The translations under genes were made by a program, and so were the position numbers. The notes under the pieces are model-generated. The model did not search any database and was not told the origin of the DNA. It saw only the letters and a list, made by a program, of their open reading frames with translations. A DNA stretch of 35,215 nt from Gallionella sp. (GTDB lineage: Bacteria > Pseudomonadota > Gammaproteobacteria > Burkholderiales > Gallionellaceae), in the NCBI GenBank assembly GCA_024641025.1, contig JAHEDW010000023.1:1-35215 (forward strand), written 5' to 3'. Below, in pieces: positions 16,738 through 28,000 of this stretch (position 1 is its first letter; the number at the start of each line of letters is the position of its first letter).

Positions 16738-16997
16738 TAAACACTTATGACCAAAGGGATATAAGGACAAGAGTTCCAATCAGCTAGCCGCGTCCTCTAG
16801 AACGAACAGCGTCACATTGGTCCAGATCACTGAAATTTCAGCAAGTCATTAACACGAATCTGCCCATATTCAGCCTAAGGATTGATTGGTCGCATTTATC
16901 CTGACCATGGCTCAAGTGTCCTGGAATTGAGCGTTTATCCAGCGTTTAAAGTCTGACCACTTCGGATTAACCCCTGTTGCCAGACAATATCCACAGC
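16738..16997. other. Intergenic stretch without a recognisable gene
   Basis: About 260 bases between the rpsO promoter and the short frame behind truB. I see no open frame with a ribosome site. It holds one perfect 12-base palindrome, CTGAAATTTCAG at 16830-16841, which could be an operator or chance. With the TPR-like fragment to its right, it may be eroded former coding sequence. Confidence 0.35.
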
Positions 16998-17123
16998 CTA
17001 GTAGCCCTGACGATTGATTTCATCCAGGCACATCTTCGGCGCCAGCATCTGTGGATCGAATTCCAAAGCAAGATTGAAATGCGCCTTCGCACCCTTAAAT
17101 GTTGATCCATCAAGAGAAATCAT
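16998..17123 (-). pseudogene. Short TPR-like fragment downstream of truB
   Basis: A 41-codon frame whose last 30 residues, containing AKAHFNLALEFDPQMLAPK, look like the closing helix pair of a tetratricopeptide protein. Its ATG at 17123 has no ribosome site, and only 26 bases separate it from the truB stop, so a full TPR gene cannot fit here. It could be the tail of a lost gene, or a short downstream frame in the truB transcript. The resemblance to TPR is by eye only. Confidence 0.35.
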
Positions 17124-17149
17124 TTTCTGGCTCGACCAGTGACTTGGGG

Positions 17150-18091
17150 TTACTTCCCAGCTTCTTGGTTTTGCGAGGATACGATGGCAGCCGCATGTTT
17201 TGCTACTACTGATAACAATCTTGCGGGGGCGAGGCGTCGGCCTTGCAATACGCCTATACCAACGAATCCTAGTGGACCATGTAGCCTGAGCTTCCCATCA
17301 GGCAAGCCACAGTCCAATGCCAAGCGCTGGCCTTGTGCAAGGCGCTTGATCTGGACCTCGTCTAGTTGCAACACAGGCATGTCTGGCATCAACGATTCCA
17401 AGGGCAGCAGGCAGGCATCACGTTCTGCTTCAGACATTGCTTCCAAGTTCTGGAGGGTATAAGCCTCTTTCAGGTCAAAGTGGGCGATCGCAGTGCGGCG
17501 CAAACCGATCAAATGAGCGCCACAACCGAGGGTTGCGCCAATGTCTTCAGCAAGCGTGCGTATATATGTGCCTTTGCTGCAGCGAACAGTGATATCCAAC
17601 TCGTTTCCGGAAAATGAATTCAGCTGCAGCTCATGGATCATGACGCTGCGTGATTCACGATCTATGGTCTCACCTCTTCGGATGTACTCATAGAGCGGTT
17701 TACCTTGGTGCTTGAGTGCGCTATGCATTGGCGGGAGCTGCCAGATTTCGCCGCGGAATCTTTTCAGCACAGTCTCGATCCCTGAGAACTCGACATCGAC
17801 GGGATACTCTGCTGTTACCTCGCCCTCGGCATCGCCGGTGCTAGTGGTTTGACCAAGGCGAAGCAAGGAATGGTAAGTCTTGTCAGCATCCAGCAAGGCA
17901 TTCGAAAACTTGGTGGCCTCTCCAAAACAGATTGGCAACAGGCCGGTGGCAAGAGGATCAAGCGTGCCGGTATGACCAGCCTTCTCTGCCTGAAACATCC
18001 TGCGAACAATTTGTAGTGTGGTGTTGGAACTCAGTTCCAGTGGCTTGTCCAGCAGCAATACCCCGTCAAGCTGGCGATAGGAACGCGCCAT
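17150..18091 (-). CDS. truB: tRNA pseudouridine(55) synthase
   Basis: A 313-residue enzyme isomerising U55 in the T-loop of tRNAs. The N-terminus (GVLLLDKPLELSSN) and the catalytic aspartate, Asp45 in GHTGTLDPLATG, are clear. RGEIWQLPPMHSALKHQGKP and CSKGTYIRTLAEDIG are the further family blocks. The C-terminal PUA-like part runs to about residue 310. The ATG at 18091 is five bases past the rbfA stop, and the rbfA-truB order is standard. Confidence 0.96.
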   Translation of the reverse strand: MARSYRQLDGVLLLDKPLELSSNTTLQIVRRMFQAEKAGHTGTLDPLATGLLPICFGEATKFSNALLDADKTYHSLLRLGQTTSTGDAEGEVTAEYPVDVEFSGIETVLKRFRGEIWQLPPMHSALKHQGKPLYEYIRRGETIDRESRSVMIHELQLNSFSGNELDITVRCSKGTYIRTLAEDIGATLGCGAHLIGLRRTAIAHFDLKEAYTLQNLEAMSEAERDACLLPLESLMPDMPVLQLDEVQIKRLAQGQRLALDCGLPDGKLRLHGPLGFVGIGVLQGRRLAPARLLSVVAKHAAAIVSSQNQEAGK

Positions 18092-18096
18092 TCAAA

Positions 18097-18495
18097 TCAC
18101 TCCTCGCTTGAAGAGGAAGTACTGGGCGAAATAGGTTGCTCTGAATGTTCCTTGTCGCTGGCAACAGCCTGATCGATCAACTGGGACAAATGGCTGCCTC
18201 GCTCGACTGAAGCGTCATATACGAAATGTAGTTGCGGCATCACGCGCAATTTGATGCTGTGTGCAAGTTGGCTGCGCAGGAATCCGCTGGCGTGTTCCAG
18301 GCCTTTTAGCGCTTCATCGTGCTTGCCGTCAAGGCGGGTGAAAAAAATCTTGGCATGGGAATAATCACCGGCCACCTCAACGCCGGTGATGGTCACCAAT
18401 CGCACGCGCGGGTCATTGATCTGCAGGCGAACCAGTTCTGCTATTTCTCGCTGAATCTGCTGGGCAACGCGATCGGTTCTTGCGAAGTTTCCCAT
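18097..18495 (-). CDS. rbfA: 30S ribosome-binding factor A
   Basis: A 132-residue KH-fold assembly factor acting on 16S rRNA during late 30S maturation, important in the cold. Visible blocks are RVAQQIQREIAELV, INDPRVRLVTITGVEV, DYSHAKIFFT and the C-terminal LHFVYDASVERGSHLSQLI. The ATG at 18495 overlaps the infB stop (TGATG), so translation is coupled to infB; the TTG one codon earlier is less likely. The last 20 residues are Ser-rich and variable. Confidence 0.95.
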   Translation of the reverse strand: MGNFARTDRVAQQIQREIAELVRLQINDPRVRLVTITGVEVAGDYSHAKIFFTRLDGKHDEALKGLEHASGFLRSQLAHSIKLRVMPQLHFVYDASVERGSHLSQLIDQAVASDKEHSEQPISPSTSSSSEE

Positions 18496-21074
18496 CAAAG
18501 CGCGCGAGCCACCTCGATGATCTCGTAAGCTTCAAGCTTGTCGCCCACCTTGAGGTCATTGAAATTTTTCACTGACAGACCGCACTCAAAATTGCTCTTC
18601 ACTTCCTTCACGTCATCCTTGAAGCGCTTCAATGAATCCAGTTCGCCTTCATGAATGACTACATCGTCTCGAAGCACGCGCACCTTGGCACCGCGCCTGA
18701 CCACACCCTCCAGCACGTAGCAACCGGCGATCGTGCCAACCTTGGACACGGTGAATACTTGGCGTACTTCGACCATGCCCAAGATGCTTTCCCGCTTTTC
18801 CGGAGCAAGCATGCCTGATAGCGCAGCCCTGATCTCGTCTACCATCGCATAAATGATATTGTAGTAACGGATGTCAACGCCGGTGGTTTCAGCCAACTTG
18901 CGCGCAGCCGCATCGGCACGCGTGTTGAAGCCGATCACGATCGCCTTGGAAGCAAGCGCCAGGTTGATGTCTGATTCTGTGATCGCGCCCACCCCGCCAT
19001 GGATCAGGTTTACCTTGACCTCATTGGTGGAGAGTTTCTGCAAAGATTGTGCGATCGCTTCGGCAGAACCCTGAACGTCGGCCTTGACGATGAGAGAAAG
19101 CGTACGCACTTCCCCTTCTGCCATCTGGTCGAACATGTTTTCCAGCTTGGCAGCCTGCTGTTTGGCGAGCTTTACACCGCGATACTTGCCTTGTCGGAAC
19201 AACGCGATCTCGCGAGCACGCTTTTCATCCGCCAATACGATCAACTCTTCACCGGCTGCAGGCACTTCAGACAAACCTTGTATCTCGACCGGAATCGACG
19301 GGCCCGCCTCGTTGATTGCTTTCCCAGTCTCATCAAGCATTGCACGTACCTTGCCGAACACCGATCCGACCAGGACCGGATCACCGCGCTTCATTGTGCC
19401 TGATTGAATCAGAACAGTTGCAACTGGGCCCTTGCCCTTATCAAGACGCGCCTCGATCACCAAGCCTTTTGCATGGGAAACTCGCGGTGCCTTGAGTTCA
19501 AGCACTTCGGCCTGCAACAACACACCCTCGAGCAATTGATCGATGCCCTTGCCTGACTTGGATGAAACTTCGACGAACATGGAGTCGCCACCCCAATCCT
19601 CAGGGGTAACTCCTTCGGCTGCCAATTCCTGTTTAACTTTTTCGACATTAGCCTCAGGTTTGTCGATCTTGGTCACTGCAACTACCAGTGGTACGTTGCC
19701 TGCTCTGGCGTGATGTATCGCCTCTTTGGTCTGGGGCATCACGCCATCATCTGCCGCTACTACCAGAATTACGATATCGGTCGCCTTAGCTCCGCGTGCT
19801 CGCATCGCAGTAAACGCCTCGTGGCCTGGCGTATCGAGAAAAGTGACCATGCCGCGTGGCGTATCGACGTGATAGGCACCGATATGTTGTGTGATTCCGC
19901 CTGCCTCACCGGATGCGACGCGGGTACGCCGAATGTAATCGAGTAGCGAGGTCTTTCCGTGATCAACGTGACCCATCACGGTGACAACCGGTGCACGCGG
20001 TTCTAGTGCAACATCCTTCTGCTCGACCGCATCAAGCAGATAAGCATCCGGATCGTCTAGCTTTGCCGCTTTTGCGATATGACCCATCTCCTCGACGACG
20101 ATCATTGCTGTCTCCTGATCCAGCACCTGATTGATGGTGACCATCGATCCCATGTTCATCAATACCTTGATGATTTCAGATGCCTTGATTGACATTTTTT
20201 GTGCCAATTCAGCAACGGTGATGGTTTCAGGTACGGCCACCTCATGAACCACAGGTTCGGTCGGCAATGAAAACGCATGTGCCGTTTCCTGTACAGCCTG
20301 CTTGTGGTGCTTGTCATGACGAGGAGCACGCACCGGGGATGACCAGACTCCAGTCTTCTCACCAGTTTTGACGGGGGTGCGTTTTTTATGCCCTTTTTCA
20401 TCCCAAGGACTGCTCTTGGTATCTGTTTTAGATTTTTTTCCTGGTTTGGCGATCTTGTCGCCAGGCTTGGGTGTAGGCTTGTGCAAGGTGCCCTCGGCCA
20501 GATCGACTGGGGAGACCGCTGCTGCTGGCGCAGCCTCTTCGACTTTTTTGACTTCTGCAACGACTGGCTCTGGCTCTGGTTCAGCTTCTTTCTTGACAGT
20601 CTTACGCTTGCTTCGCTCCTGCTTTGCCTGTATTTCGGCTGCTTGACGAGCAGCCAGTTCTGCCTGTAGACGAGCTTCCTCCTCGCGCGCAGCCATTTCC
20701 TGTTCGTCCAGAACCTTTGCTGCCTTGCCTTTCTTGGGCGGTGTCGGCGCTTGAACAGGTGCTGCCACTTCGGCAGCAGGCGCTGGTGCCACAACGCGGC
20801 GTTTACGTACTTCCACCTGAATTGTGCGCGCACGTCCAGAACTGTCAGCTTTCTTGATCTCCGTTGTCTCGCGGCGTATCAGCGTGATCTTCTTGGCGGG
20901 TTTTTCTGCACCATGTGCCTGGCGAAGATGTTCCAATAGTTTCGCCTTGTCCTTCTCGGTCAACGGACTGGTTTCTTCATCCTTGGAGATTCCGGCCGCC
21001 TTCAACTGCTCAAGCAGCAAGGCAACTGGCAATCCCAGTTCAGTTGCAAATTGCGCTACATTTAATTTTGCCAT
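18495..21074 (-). CDS. infB: Translation initiation factor IF-2
   Basis: An 859-residue GTPase placing fMet-tRNA on the 30S subunit. The order is: an IF2_N helix domain (residues 1-50), a long Ala/Glu/Lys/Pro-rich linker (about 90-270), a second IF2_N-like segment (about 280-345), the G domain with GHVDHGKT at 368-375, DTPGHE and TKID, then domains II-IV ending [15 protein letters not shown]. Length is usual for betaproteobacteria. It follows nusA by 28 bases. Internal initiation, known for E. coli infB, cannot be judged from the sequence. Confidence 0.97.
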   Translation of the reverse strand: MAKLNVAQFATELGLPVALLLEQLKAAGISKDEETSPLTEKDKAKLLEHLRQAHGAEKPAKKITLIRRETTEIKKADSSGRARTIQVEVRKRRVVAPAPAAEVAAPVQAPTPPKKGKAAKVLDEQEMAAREEEARLQAELAARQAAEIQAKQERSKRKTVKKEAEPEPEPVVAEVKKVEEAAPAAAVSPVDLAEGTLHKPTPKPGDKIAKPGKKSKTDTKSSPWDEKGHKKRTPVKTGEKTGVWSSPVRAPRHDKHHKQAVQETAHAFSLPTEPVVHEVAVPETITVAELAQKMSIKASEIIKVLMNMGSMVTINQVLDQETAMIVVEEMGHIAKAAKLDDPDAYLLDAVEQKDVALEPRAPVVTVMGHVDHGKTSLLDYIRRTRVASGEAGGITQHIGAYHVDTPRGMVTFLDTPGHEAFTAMRARGAKATDIVILVVAADDGVMPQTKEAIHHARAGNVPLVVAVTKIDKPEANVEKVKQELAAEGVTPEDWGGDSMFVEVSSKSGKGIDQLLEGVLLQAEVLELKAPRVSHAKGLVIEARLDKGKGPVATVLIQSGTMKRGDPVLVGSVFGKVRAMLDETGKAINEAGPSIPVEIQGLSEVPAAGEELIVLADEKRAREIALFRQGKYRGVKLAKQQAAKLENMFDQMAEGEVRTLSLIVKADVQGSAEAIAQSLQKLSTNEVKVNLIHGGVGAITESDINLALASKAIVIGFNTRADAAARKLAETTGVDIRYYNIIYAMVDEIRAALSGMLAPEKRESILGMVEVRQVFTVSKVGTIAGCYVLEGVVRRGAKVRVLRDDVVIHEGELDSLKRFKDDVKEVKSNFECGLSVKNFNDLKVGDKLEAYEIIEVARAL

Positions 21075-21102
21075 TACTATCCTTTAGCCTATCCTTGCCA
21101 AC

Positions 21103-22575
21103 TCAGGCAAACCATGGTGCGCGTGCGGTCATGATCAAGGTGTTGGCGCGTTCTCCATCCATTCCGGAAAGCTCCACTAACTCATCCACATCCAGGTCAG
21201 CCAATTGATCCTGTGTCGTTATTCCCTTGCCAACCAAAGTGCGCGCGGTTTGCTCATCCATTCCTTCCAGCTTGAGCAAGTCTTCAATGCCGTGCTCTAC
21301 TTTTTCTTCGCTTACTATCGCGGCAGTCAACAATGCATTGCGTGCACGACTGCGCAACTCTTCGACTGTTGCTTCGTCAAACGATTCGATCTCAAGCATC
21401 TCCTCAAGAGGGACATACGCCACTTCCTCAAGCGTGTTGAAGCCTTCCTGCACTAGAATATCGGCGACTTCTTCGTCGACATCCAACTTTTCCATGAAAA
21501 CCTCGCGGGTCTTGGAAAACTCCTCATTATGCTTCTCGCTGGATTGCTCTACTGTCATGATGTTCAGTTCCCAACCCGTCAGTTCGCTAGCCAGTCTCAC
21601 GTTCTGGCCGCCCCGACCGATCGCCTGTGCAAGGTTCTCTTCCTCGACCACAACGTCCATACTGTGCTTTTCTTCGTCCACAACGATGCTGCTAACTTCA
21701 GCAGGAGCCAGCGCATTGATGACGTAGGTTGCCGGGTCCTCTGCCCAAAGTATTATATCCACACGCTCACCCGCGAGTTCGTTGGTGACACCCTGAACCC
21801 GTGATCCTCTCATACCGACACATGTACCAATAGGATCGATGCGTGGGTCGTGCGAAACAACTGAGATCTTTGCGCGTGATCCCGGATCGCGTGCGGCACT
21901 GACGATCTCCAGCAACTTTTCTTCGATCTCTGGCACTTCAAGTTCAAACAGCTTAACCAGCAACTCTGGCGATGTTCGTGACAAGATCACCTGTGGCCCG
22001 CGTGCACTGCGATCCACACGAAGCAAATGTGCCTTAACGCGATCGCCAACACGCAGATTCTCCTTGGCGATCATCTGGTCCCTTGGCAATAAGGCCTCAA
22101 TCTTGCCGAACTCGATGATCGCGTTGCCGCGTTCAAGCCGCTTGACTGTTCCAGAAACAAGATGCTCTTTGCGCTCCATGAAGTCAGCCAATACCTGCTC
22201 GCGCTCGGCATCACGGATCTTCTGGAAAATGACCTGCTTGGCTGCCTGTGCACCAATGCGTCCAAAATCGATAGACTCAAGTGGTTCCTCGATGAATTCT
22301 CCAATCTGGATCTCAGGCATGCGCTTTTGAGCCTCTTGCAGCTTGATGTGCAGTTCAGGAGTCTCAAAGGTCTCATCATCGACAACTTCCCAACGACGGA
22401 AAGATTCATATTCACCGGTATCGCGGTTGATCTCGACACGTACATCAGACTCCCCATCAAAACGCTTCTTGGTCGCAGAAGCGAGTGCCGATTCCAGCGC
22501 TTCAAACACGACTTCCTTCGCCACGTTCTTTTCACGCGACAAGGCGTCAACCAACAACAAAATTTCACTCTTCAT
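21103..22575 (-). CDS. nusA: Transcription termination/antitermination protein NusA
   Basis: A 490-residue RNA polymerase-binding factor modulating pausing, termination and antitermination. It has the N-terminal polymerase-binding domain (to about 125), an S1 domain ([19 protein letters not shown]), two KH domains ([15 protein letters not shown] and [12 protein letters not shown]), and two C-terminal acidic helix-hairpin repeats ([15 protein letters not shown] and [11 protein letters not shown]). The C-terminal repeats are typical of proteobacterial NusA. It sits between rimP and infB, the invariant order. Confidence 0.97.
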   Translation of the reverse strand: MKSEILLLVDALSREKNVAKEVVFEALESALASATKKRFDGESDVRVEINRDTGEYESFRRWEVVDDETFETPELHIKLQEAQKRMPEIQIGEFIEEPLESIDFGRIGAQAAKQVIFQKIRDAEREQVLADFMERKEHLVSGTVKRLERGNAIIEFGKIEALLPRDQMIAKENLRVGDRVKAHLLRVDRSARGPQVILSRTSPELLVKLFELEVPEIEEKLLEIVSAARDPGSRAKISVVSHDPRIDPIGTCVGMRGSRVQGVTNELAGERVDIILWAEDPATYVINALAPAEVSSIVVDEEKHSMDVVVEEENLAQAIGRGGQNVRLASELTGWELNIMTVEQSSEKHNEEFSKTREVFMEKLDVDEEVADILVQEGFNTLEEVAYVPLEEMLEIESFDEATVEELRSRARNALLTAAIVSEEKVEHGIEDLLKLEGMDEQTARTLVGKGITTQDQLADLDVDELVELSGMDGERANTLIMTARAPWFA

Positions 22576-22653
22576 ACTATTCTCCGGCTATCCATTGGTC
22601 CTTCCCGGACCTGATCTGTTAAGTCAAACTAAAATCAGGGAAAGGCAAAAAAA

Positions 22654-23079
22654 CTAAAAAGTCGGCACTAAACGTGCCTTATCCAAATTCGACAATTCAA
22701 TTGAAACCTGACTGCCATCAACATCTAATTGCAATATTCCATTACTGACATCACCGATGATCCCGGAAAAATTCTTGCGTCCAGAAATCGGCATACGCAA
22801 CTTTAATTGTGCCTTCTGTCCCGAAAAACGCACGAAATCTGCTTCTTTCTTCAGCGGCCTATCCAGTCCCGGCGAAGAGACTTCGAGTCGGTCATAATCG
22901 ACATTCTCTACTAGGAACAGTCGAGTCAATTGGTTACTTACCGTCTGGCAATCGTCTACCGATATCCCTTCAGGCTTATCGATGAATACGCGCATCAGCC
23001 CGCGTCCCGAACGCTCAAAGTCAACCAACTCAAAGCCCATGCCGCTTACCGTCGTCTCGACAAGCTTCTCTACATCCAT
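22654..23079 (-). CDS. rimP: Ribosome maturation factor RimP
   Basis: A 141-residue factor for 30S assembly. The N-terminal domain begins [19 protein letters not shown]. The central [16 protein letters not shown] and [17 protein letters not shown] are the family signatures, and the C-terminal SH3-like domain follows. I prefer the ATG at 23079 over a GTG five codons upstream, because family members start close to this phrase. It is the first gene of the rimP-nusA-infB-rbfA-truB unit. Confidence 0.94.
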   Translation of the reverse strand: MDVEKLVETTVSGMGFELVDFERSGRGLMRVFIDKPEGISVDDCQTVSNQLTRLFLVENVDYDRLEVSSPGLDRPLKKEADFVRFSGQKAQLKLRMPISGRKNFSGIIGDVSNGILQLDVDGSQVSIELSNLDKARLVPTF

Positions 23080-23098
23080 ATAATTAAGGCCCACAAAT

Positions 23099-23118
23099 AA
23101 AAAACGGGCTCGAAGCCC
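23099..23118 (-). terminator. Terminator-like hairpin in the rimP leader
   Basis: Minus strand: GGGCT, a 3-base loop, AGCCC (23106-23118), then G and TTTTTT. It lies downstream of the candidate rimP -10 and 19 bases before the rimP ATG. It may therefore both end nadE transcripts and act as a leaky attenuator at the head of the nusA operon. The stem is short. Confidence 0.55.
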
Positions 23119-23135
23119 ATCTCAAAACGCGACGC

Positions 23136-23141
23136 ATTGTA
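23136..23141 (-). promoter_or_regulatory. Candidate -10 element for the rimP-nusA-infB operon
   Basis: TACAAT, followed by GCGTCGCG, in the 90-base gap between nadE and rimP. No good -35 is visible at 16-18 bases upstream, so this is a pattern match supported mainly by its position and by similarity to other starts in this window. Confidence 0.4.
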
Positions 23142-23169
23142 GCAAAACTCCCGACCAAAGGGAATTTTG

Positions 23170-24777
23170 TTAAAACGATTCCTGATAGCGTACCGTAATT
23201 GGATACCGCCAGTCCTTCCCATAGCTTCGTTCAGTGATCCGCACTCCCACAGCCGATTGGCGGCGCTTGTATTCACTAATACGTATCAGGTACACAACCT
23301 TGCGTACATCATCCTCATCGTAACCCATTTCAATTATTTCAGGGATTGCGAGATTTTGTTCGACATAACAGGCCATGATCGCATCGAGCACATCATAAGG
23401 AGGCAAGCTGTCCTGGTCTGTTTGGTCAGGGCGTAGCTCGGCGCTTGGCGCCCGTGTGATAATGCGCTCAGGAATTACCTGACCCAACGTGTTACGATAA
23501 TTTGCCAAGCGATATACCAGTGTCTTGCTGACATCCTTCAATACAGCAAAACCCCCTGCCATATCACCATAGAGTGTGGCATACCCGACCGCCATTTCGG
23601 ATTTGTTCCCAGTCGTCAATACCAAAGACCCGAATTTGTTAGATAGCGCCATGAGCAAGTTACCACGGATGCGTGCTTGCAGATTTTCTTCGGTGGTATC
23701 AACTACACTTCCAGCAAATGTGGATTTCAGAGACTCCAGATAGCTCAGGAATATCGGTTCGATCGCCAACTCGTCATACCGTACGCCAAGGGTCTTGACC
23801 ATCTTGCGAGAGTCATCCAGGCTAATCTGAGCAGTGTAAGGCGAAGGCATCATCACTGCACGTACCTTGCCTGCACCCAGTGCATCCACGGCAACGGCCA
23901 GAGTCAAGGCCGAGTCGATACCCCCAGACAAACCGAGCAACACACCAGGAAACCGGTTTTTTTCTATGTAATCTCGAACGCCAAGGCACAACGCGCGATA
24001 GACACTGGCCTCCATGCTCAATTCGTCTGCCATACCCCCGACCGGTCGCAACCGATCCTGGATCTCCAGCATCAACAACTGATCCTCAAAGTACCGACCC
24101 TGCGCGGTCAGGTTGCCTTGACTGTCCATAGCAAACGAACCGCCATCAAAAATCAATTCATCCTGCCCTCCGACCATGTTGGCATAAATCATTGCCATAC
24201 CTGTTTCGGAAATTCGTTCTCGAATTGTCAGATAGCGGGATGCCTGCTTGTCGATGGCATAGGGTGAAGCATTCATCACCAAAAGTACCTGGGCACCAGC
24301 TTCACGCGCGCGCCGGGCAGCGTCCGGTTTCCATATATCAGCACAGATGTTGATTGCAAATCGAATCCCCTCGATCTCGAACAGGAGTGGTTCGGAGCCA
24401 TGATCGAAATATCGCTCCTCATCGAACACCGAATAATTGGGCAATTCATGCTTGAGATAAATCGCAGCAACACTTCCATGTTGGAGAAGTGCAGCAGCGT
24501 TGTAGAGTTTGCCGTGATGTTGATGTGGATAACCAACGACGACTGAAATGCCATTGGTCTTGGCGGCAAGTTCATGCAAAGCGCGCTCACACGCCTGAAG
24601 GAAACCTTCGCGCAGCAGCAAGTCCTCCGGGGGATAACCGCACAGGCCGAGCTCTGGGGTCAATAACAATTGCGCCCCCTGTATTCTGGCCTGTTCGGCA
24701 TACCGCAATATCCTTGCCACATTGCCAGTCAGATCGCCTAATACGCAATTGAATTGCGCAATTGCCAACTTCATCAT
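23170..24777 (-). CDS. nadE: Glutamine-dependent NAD+ synthetase
   Basis: A 535-residue two-domain enzyme amidating nicotinate adenine dinucleotide to NAD+. The N-terminal nitrilase-type glutaminase has the triad Glu42 (TPELGLCGYPPED), Lys109 (YLKHELPNY) and Cys145 (NICADIW). The C-terminal ATP-dependent synthetase has the P-loop SGGIDS at 284-289, TTGNKSEMAVGY and YGDMAGGFAVLKDV. Ammonia is passed between the domains in known relatives. The end is the usual KDWRYPITVRY. Two adjacent ATGs at 24777 and 24774 are equally plausible starts. It appears to be a single-gene unit, with its own promoter and the hairpin at 23106-23118 behind it. Confidence 0.96.
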   Translation of the reverse strand: MMKLAIAQFNCVLGDLTGNVARILRYAEQARIQGAQLLLTPELGLCGYPPEDLLLREGFLQACERALHELAAKTNGISVVVGYPHQHHGKLYNAAALLQHGSVAAIYLKHELPNYSVFDEERYFDHGSEPLLFEIEGIRFAINICADIWKPDAARRAREAGAQVLLVMNASPYAIDKQASRYLTIRERISETGMAMIYANMVGGQDELIFDGGSFAMDSQGNLTAQGRYFEDQLLMLEIQDRLRPVGGMADELSMEASVYRALCLGVRDYIEKNRFPGVLLGLSGGIDSALTLAVAVDALGAGKVRAVMMPSPYTAQISLDDSRKMVKTLGVRYDELAIEPIFLSYLESLKSTFAGSVVDTTEENLQARIRGNLLMALSNKFGSLVLTTGNKSEMAVGYATLYGDMAGGFAVLKDVSKTLVYRLANYRNTLGQVIPERIITRAPSAELRPDQTDQDSLPPYDVLDAIMACYVEQNLAIPEIIEMGYDEDDVRKVVYLIRISEYKRRQSAVGVRITERSYGKDWRYPITVRYQESF

Positions 24778-24804
24778 CTTGAATTGTAATTATTGAGTTG
24801 GCGC

Positions 24805-24810
24805 ATCTTA
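24805..24810 (-). promoter_or_regulatory. Candidate nadE -10 element
   Basis: TAAGAT followed by GCGCC, about 28 bases before the nadE ATG. No convincing -35 is present. Listed because it fits the discriminator pattern of neighbouring starts. The rest of 24811-24955 contains no gene I can recognise. Confidence 0.35.
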
Positions 24811-24955
24811 CCATCGTGATGCACACTTGTTTATCGGCAAAAAATCAGGGGGTTTTCCAACGGAGACCATCAATAATCTTGTCGTGAGCCTTCCTGTGTA
24901 TGATTGGTGTTACAACCCGCCTTGAAGCGCAACCCCTTAACTTTATAACCTTCCT

Positions 24956-24994
24956 TGCCGGCAACTGGAAAAGCCGGCACTTTGAGTGCTTTTT
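24956..24994. terminator. Overlapping hairpins after the VCBS-barrel gene
   Basis: TGCCGGC (24956-24962) pairs with GCCGGCA (24973-24979). An alternative stem GCACT/AGTGC (24977-24989) shares bases with it and is followed on the plus strand by TTTTT. The pair lies just past the stop of the large gene. Its T-run points rightward, so as an intrinsic terminator it suits plus-strand transcription; on the minus strand it could serve as a 3'-end stabiliser. Confidence 0.4.
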
Positions 24995-25003
24995 GTCCTG
25001 TTC

Positions 25004-28000
25004 CTACTGTGCGGGAGCAGGAGCAAAAGCTGGGGTGAACGCTGGTTTAGTTTCCTGGGTTGGCGCTGTATCAGGCGCTGGCTCAGTAGCCGGCTCAGGC
25101 TCCGTTGCTGGTGCAAATGCTGGCGCAAAAGCCGGCTCAGGGGCTGGCTTTGCTGCTGGCTTCGGTGCCGGTTCAGTTACAGGTGCAGATCCAAATGCTG
25201 GGACGAAAGCGGGATTAATCTCAGATGCAGGCTTCGGTGCCGTTTCAGGTTCAGTCGCGGGACCAAATGATGGAACGAAACTTGGCGTAGCTTCAGGTTC
25301 GGGCTTAGGTGCAGGCGTCGGTTTGGGTCCGAAGGATGGCTCAATATCCAGTTCATCAGAAGTGGGTGGTTCCACTATCGATTGAGAAACTGGCGCTGGC
25401 GCAACGTCAGGTGCTCGTTCGAAAATCGGCGCGCTAACGCCAAAATAGAAATTCAAGCCGAGGGTAATGTTTTTGTTCCTAAGCTTATTCTCGACACCGT
25501 CCTTGAAGGTGTCACCATACGAACTCGAATACTCCCCTGTGATGCTCACGTTCTCTCCAATTTTGTATTCGAGGCCAACTGCATGACCGACATGACTAGC
25601 GCCGATGTCATTGGCAGCTTCACTGCCATTGGTGCGCGCCATGCTTAGTTTGCCATAGGGTTGCCAATTGCCTAACGGTAAGCCCAGCTTGGTACCAAAG
25701 GTAATCACATTGCTTCCATAGTTTACCGGTCCTGAAGCAGTATTATTAAATTCCAGTGAACCGTATATCCCAAGTTGAAGGACGCCCAACTTCCACGTGG
25801 TACCTTCCTCAATACCATAAGTAAAGGCATCTCTGGATTCCATTCCATTCAGATTAGAATGGTTAAGGCCCGCTTTGAGACCAAACCAACCTCCATCAAA
25901 CTTGCTTTCCTCGCTACCCTGAATCGTGACATGAACAGAGGAGGATGTACCATCCTTGCTGACCACGATGAACCTATCACTGACACTCTGCCCTTCTTCC
26001 AAATCGTCGAAGGCGCTTCTCGCGACATAGCTCCACCGACCTGAATTGTCGATATTGAAAGTGCCATTCTTGCCCTTGACATCGCTCTGCGCCACGACGG
26101 ACATCGGGCTATCCAGATCAATGATGTTAAGCTTGCCTCTCGCAATCCTGGGAGAATTGGTCTCTCTCAGGATCACATCGGGCGAACCTAGGCTGGCCGG
26201 ATCATTGCTGCCGTTGATGATGACCAGAACGTCAGCAGAAGTTGCATCCGCACTGGTTATCTTGAAGCTGTCACTGATGCTTTGGTCAGCCCCGAGCCGA
26301 TCGAATGCTTCGTTAGCTGCAAAAACCCAGGCGCCTTCAGCATCGATGCTGAATGTGCCATACTTACCTCCTGCATTCCGCTGTGACAGAAAGTATTCCG
26401 GACTGTCCACGTCATAGATACCCGCCTTGCCCGTAGCTCTCAGTGCTTCGTTGGTTTCTTTCAGTAACACCCTGGGTACAGTAATAACTGCCGGGTCATT
26501 GGTTCCTACGATTGTGACGTGAACTGATGTGAGCGTCCCATCTGAACTGGATATCGTGAAACCATCGCTGACACTCTTGTCAATGTTCATTTCGTCAAAT
26601 GCACTGTTTGCCACATAGATCCATTGACCGGATGCATCGATGCTGAATGTGCCATTGGTGCCCTTGACCTGATCCTGTACCACGAAGGTTTCTGGACTGT
26701 CCACATCCTTTATGCTCAATTTTCCCGTTGGCTTAAGCGGTTCGTTGGTTTCATCCAGAACCAGCGAAGCTGAACCCAGGATCGCGGGGTCGTTGGTTCC
26801 CTTGATGGCGACTTGAACAGCGGTCATGGTGCCATCGGAACTCGATATGTTAAAGATATCGCCATCGGTCTGCCCCTCACTGATCCAGTCAGGCGAACCG
26901 TCTGACACATAAGTCCATTTTCCCGTTGCGTCGATACTGAAAAAGCCAGTTTTCCCCTTTACTTTCTCTTGAACAACAAAGGTTGGCGTATTGTCTACGT
27001 CTCGTATGCTCAGCGTACCGCTGGTTGTCAGCGTCTCATTTGATTCCGTCAATAATTCATAACCCGAACCCAGAATTGCCGGATCATTCGTACCATTAAT
27101 GGTTACCTTGACGTGTGTCTGCGTGCCGTCATCACTCGATACGGAAAAATTGTCAGTGATACTTCGCCCAACGTTGAGTTCGTCGAAAGCGCTGTTTGCC
27201 ACATATGTCCATTTGCCTGTTGCATCGACATTGAAGGTGCCATAGGTTCCCTTGAAGTTGCTTTGCTCCACGAACTTCTCAGGACTGTCAACATCACTTA
27301 TATCCAGCTTGCCGGCTGTTTTTAACGGTTCGTTGGTTTCATCTAATGCGATTGTTGCCGAACTCAAGATCGCAGGATCATTGACACCATTGATGGTGAA
27401 TTGAACTTTGGATTTTGTACCGTCGGCACTCGATACAGTAAAAGTGTCGCTGATGCTTTTACCGACATTGAGTTCATCGAAAGCGCTGTTCGCATCGTAT
27501 TTCCATGCCCCCGCCGAGTCGATGCTGAAAGCGCCGTACTTCCCTTTGACATTGCTCTGAACCTCGAAGGTCTCAGGGCTGTCTGGGTCACGAATGCTCA
27601 ACGTTCCTGAGAGTTTCAACGGCTCATTGGTCTCATCTACGACAACCGCCGGCGCCCCCAGAACAGCTGGATCGTTGGTACCCTTGATGGTAACTTCAAC
27701 TTTGGTTTCTGTACCGTCAGCACTTGATACCGTAAAACTGTCACTGATGCTGTCCCCGACATTGAGTTCATCGAAGGGAGTGTTCGCAACATATTTCCAA
27801 TTACCCCCAGCGTCGACGCTGAATGTGCCGTTTGTTCCAATGACATTGGTCTGCTCAACAAAGGTTTCCGGGCTATCAACGTCTTTGATGGTTAATGTAC
27901 CACTTGTACTCAGCGGCTCATTCGTTTCGGACAAGACTGACTTGGCTGAACCGAGAATAGCGGGATCATTCGTGCCAGTGATCGTGATTTTAACCGTCGT

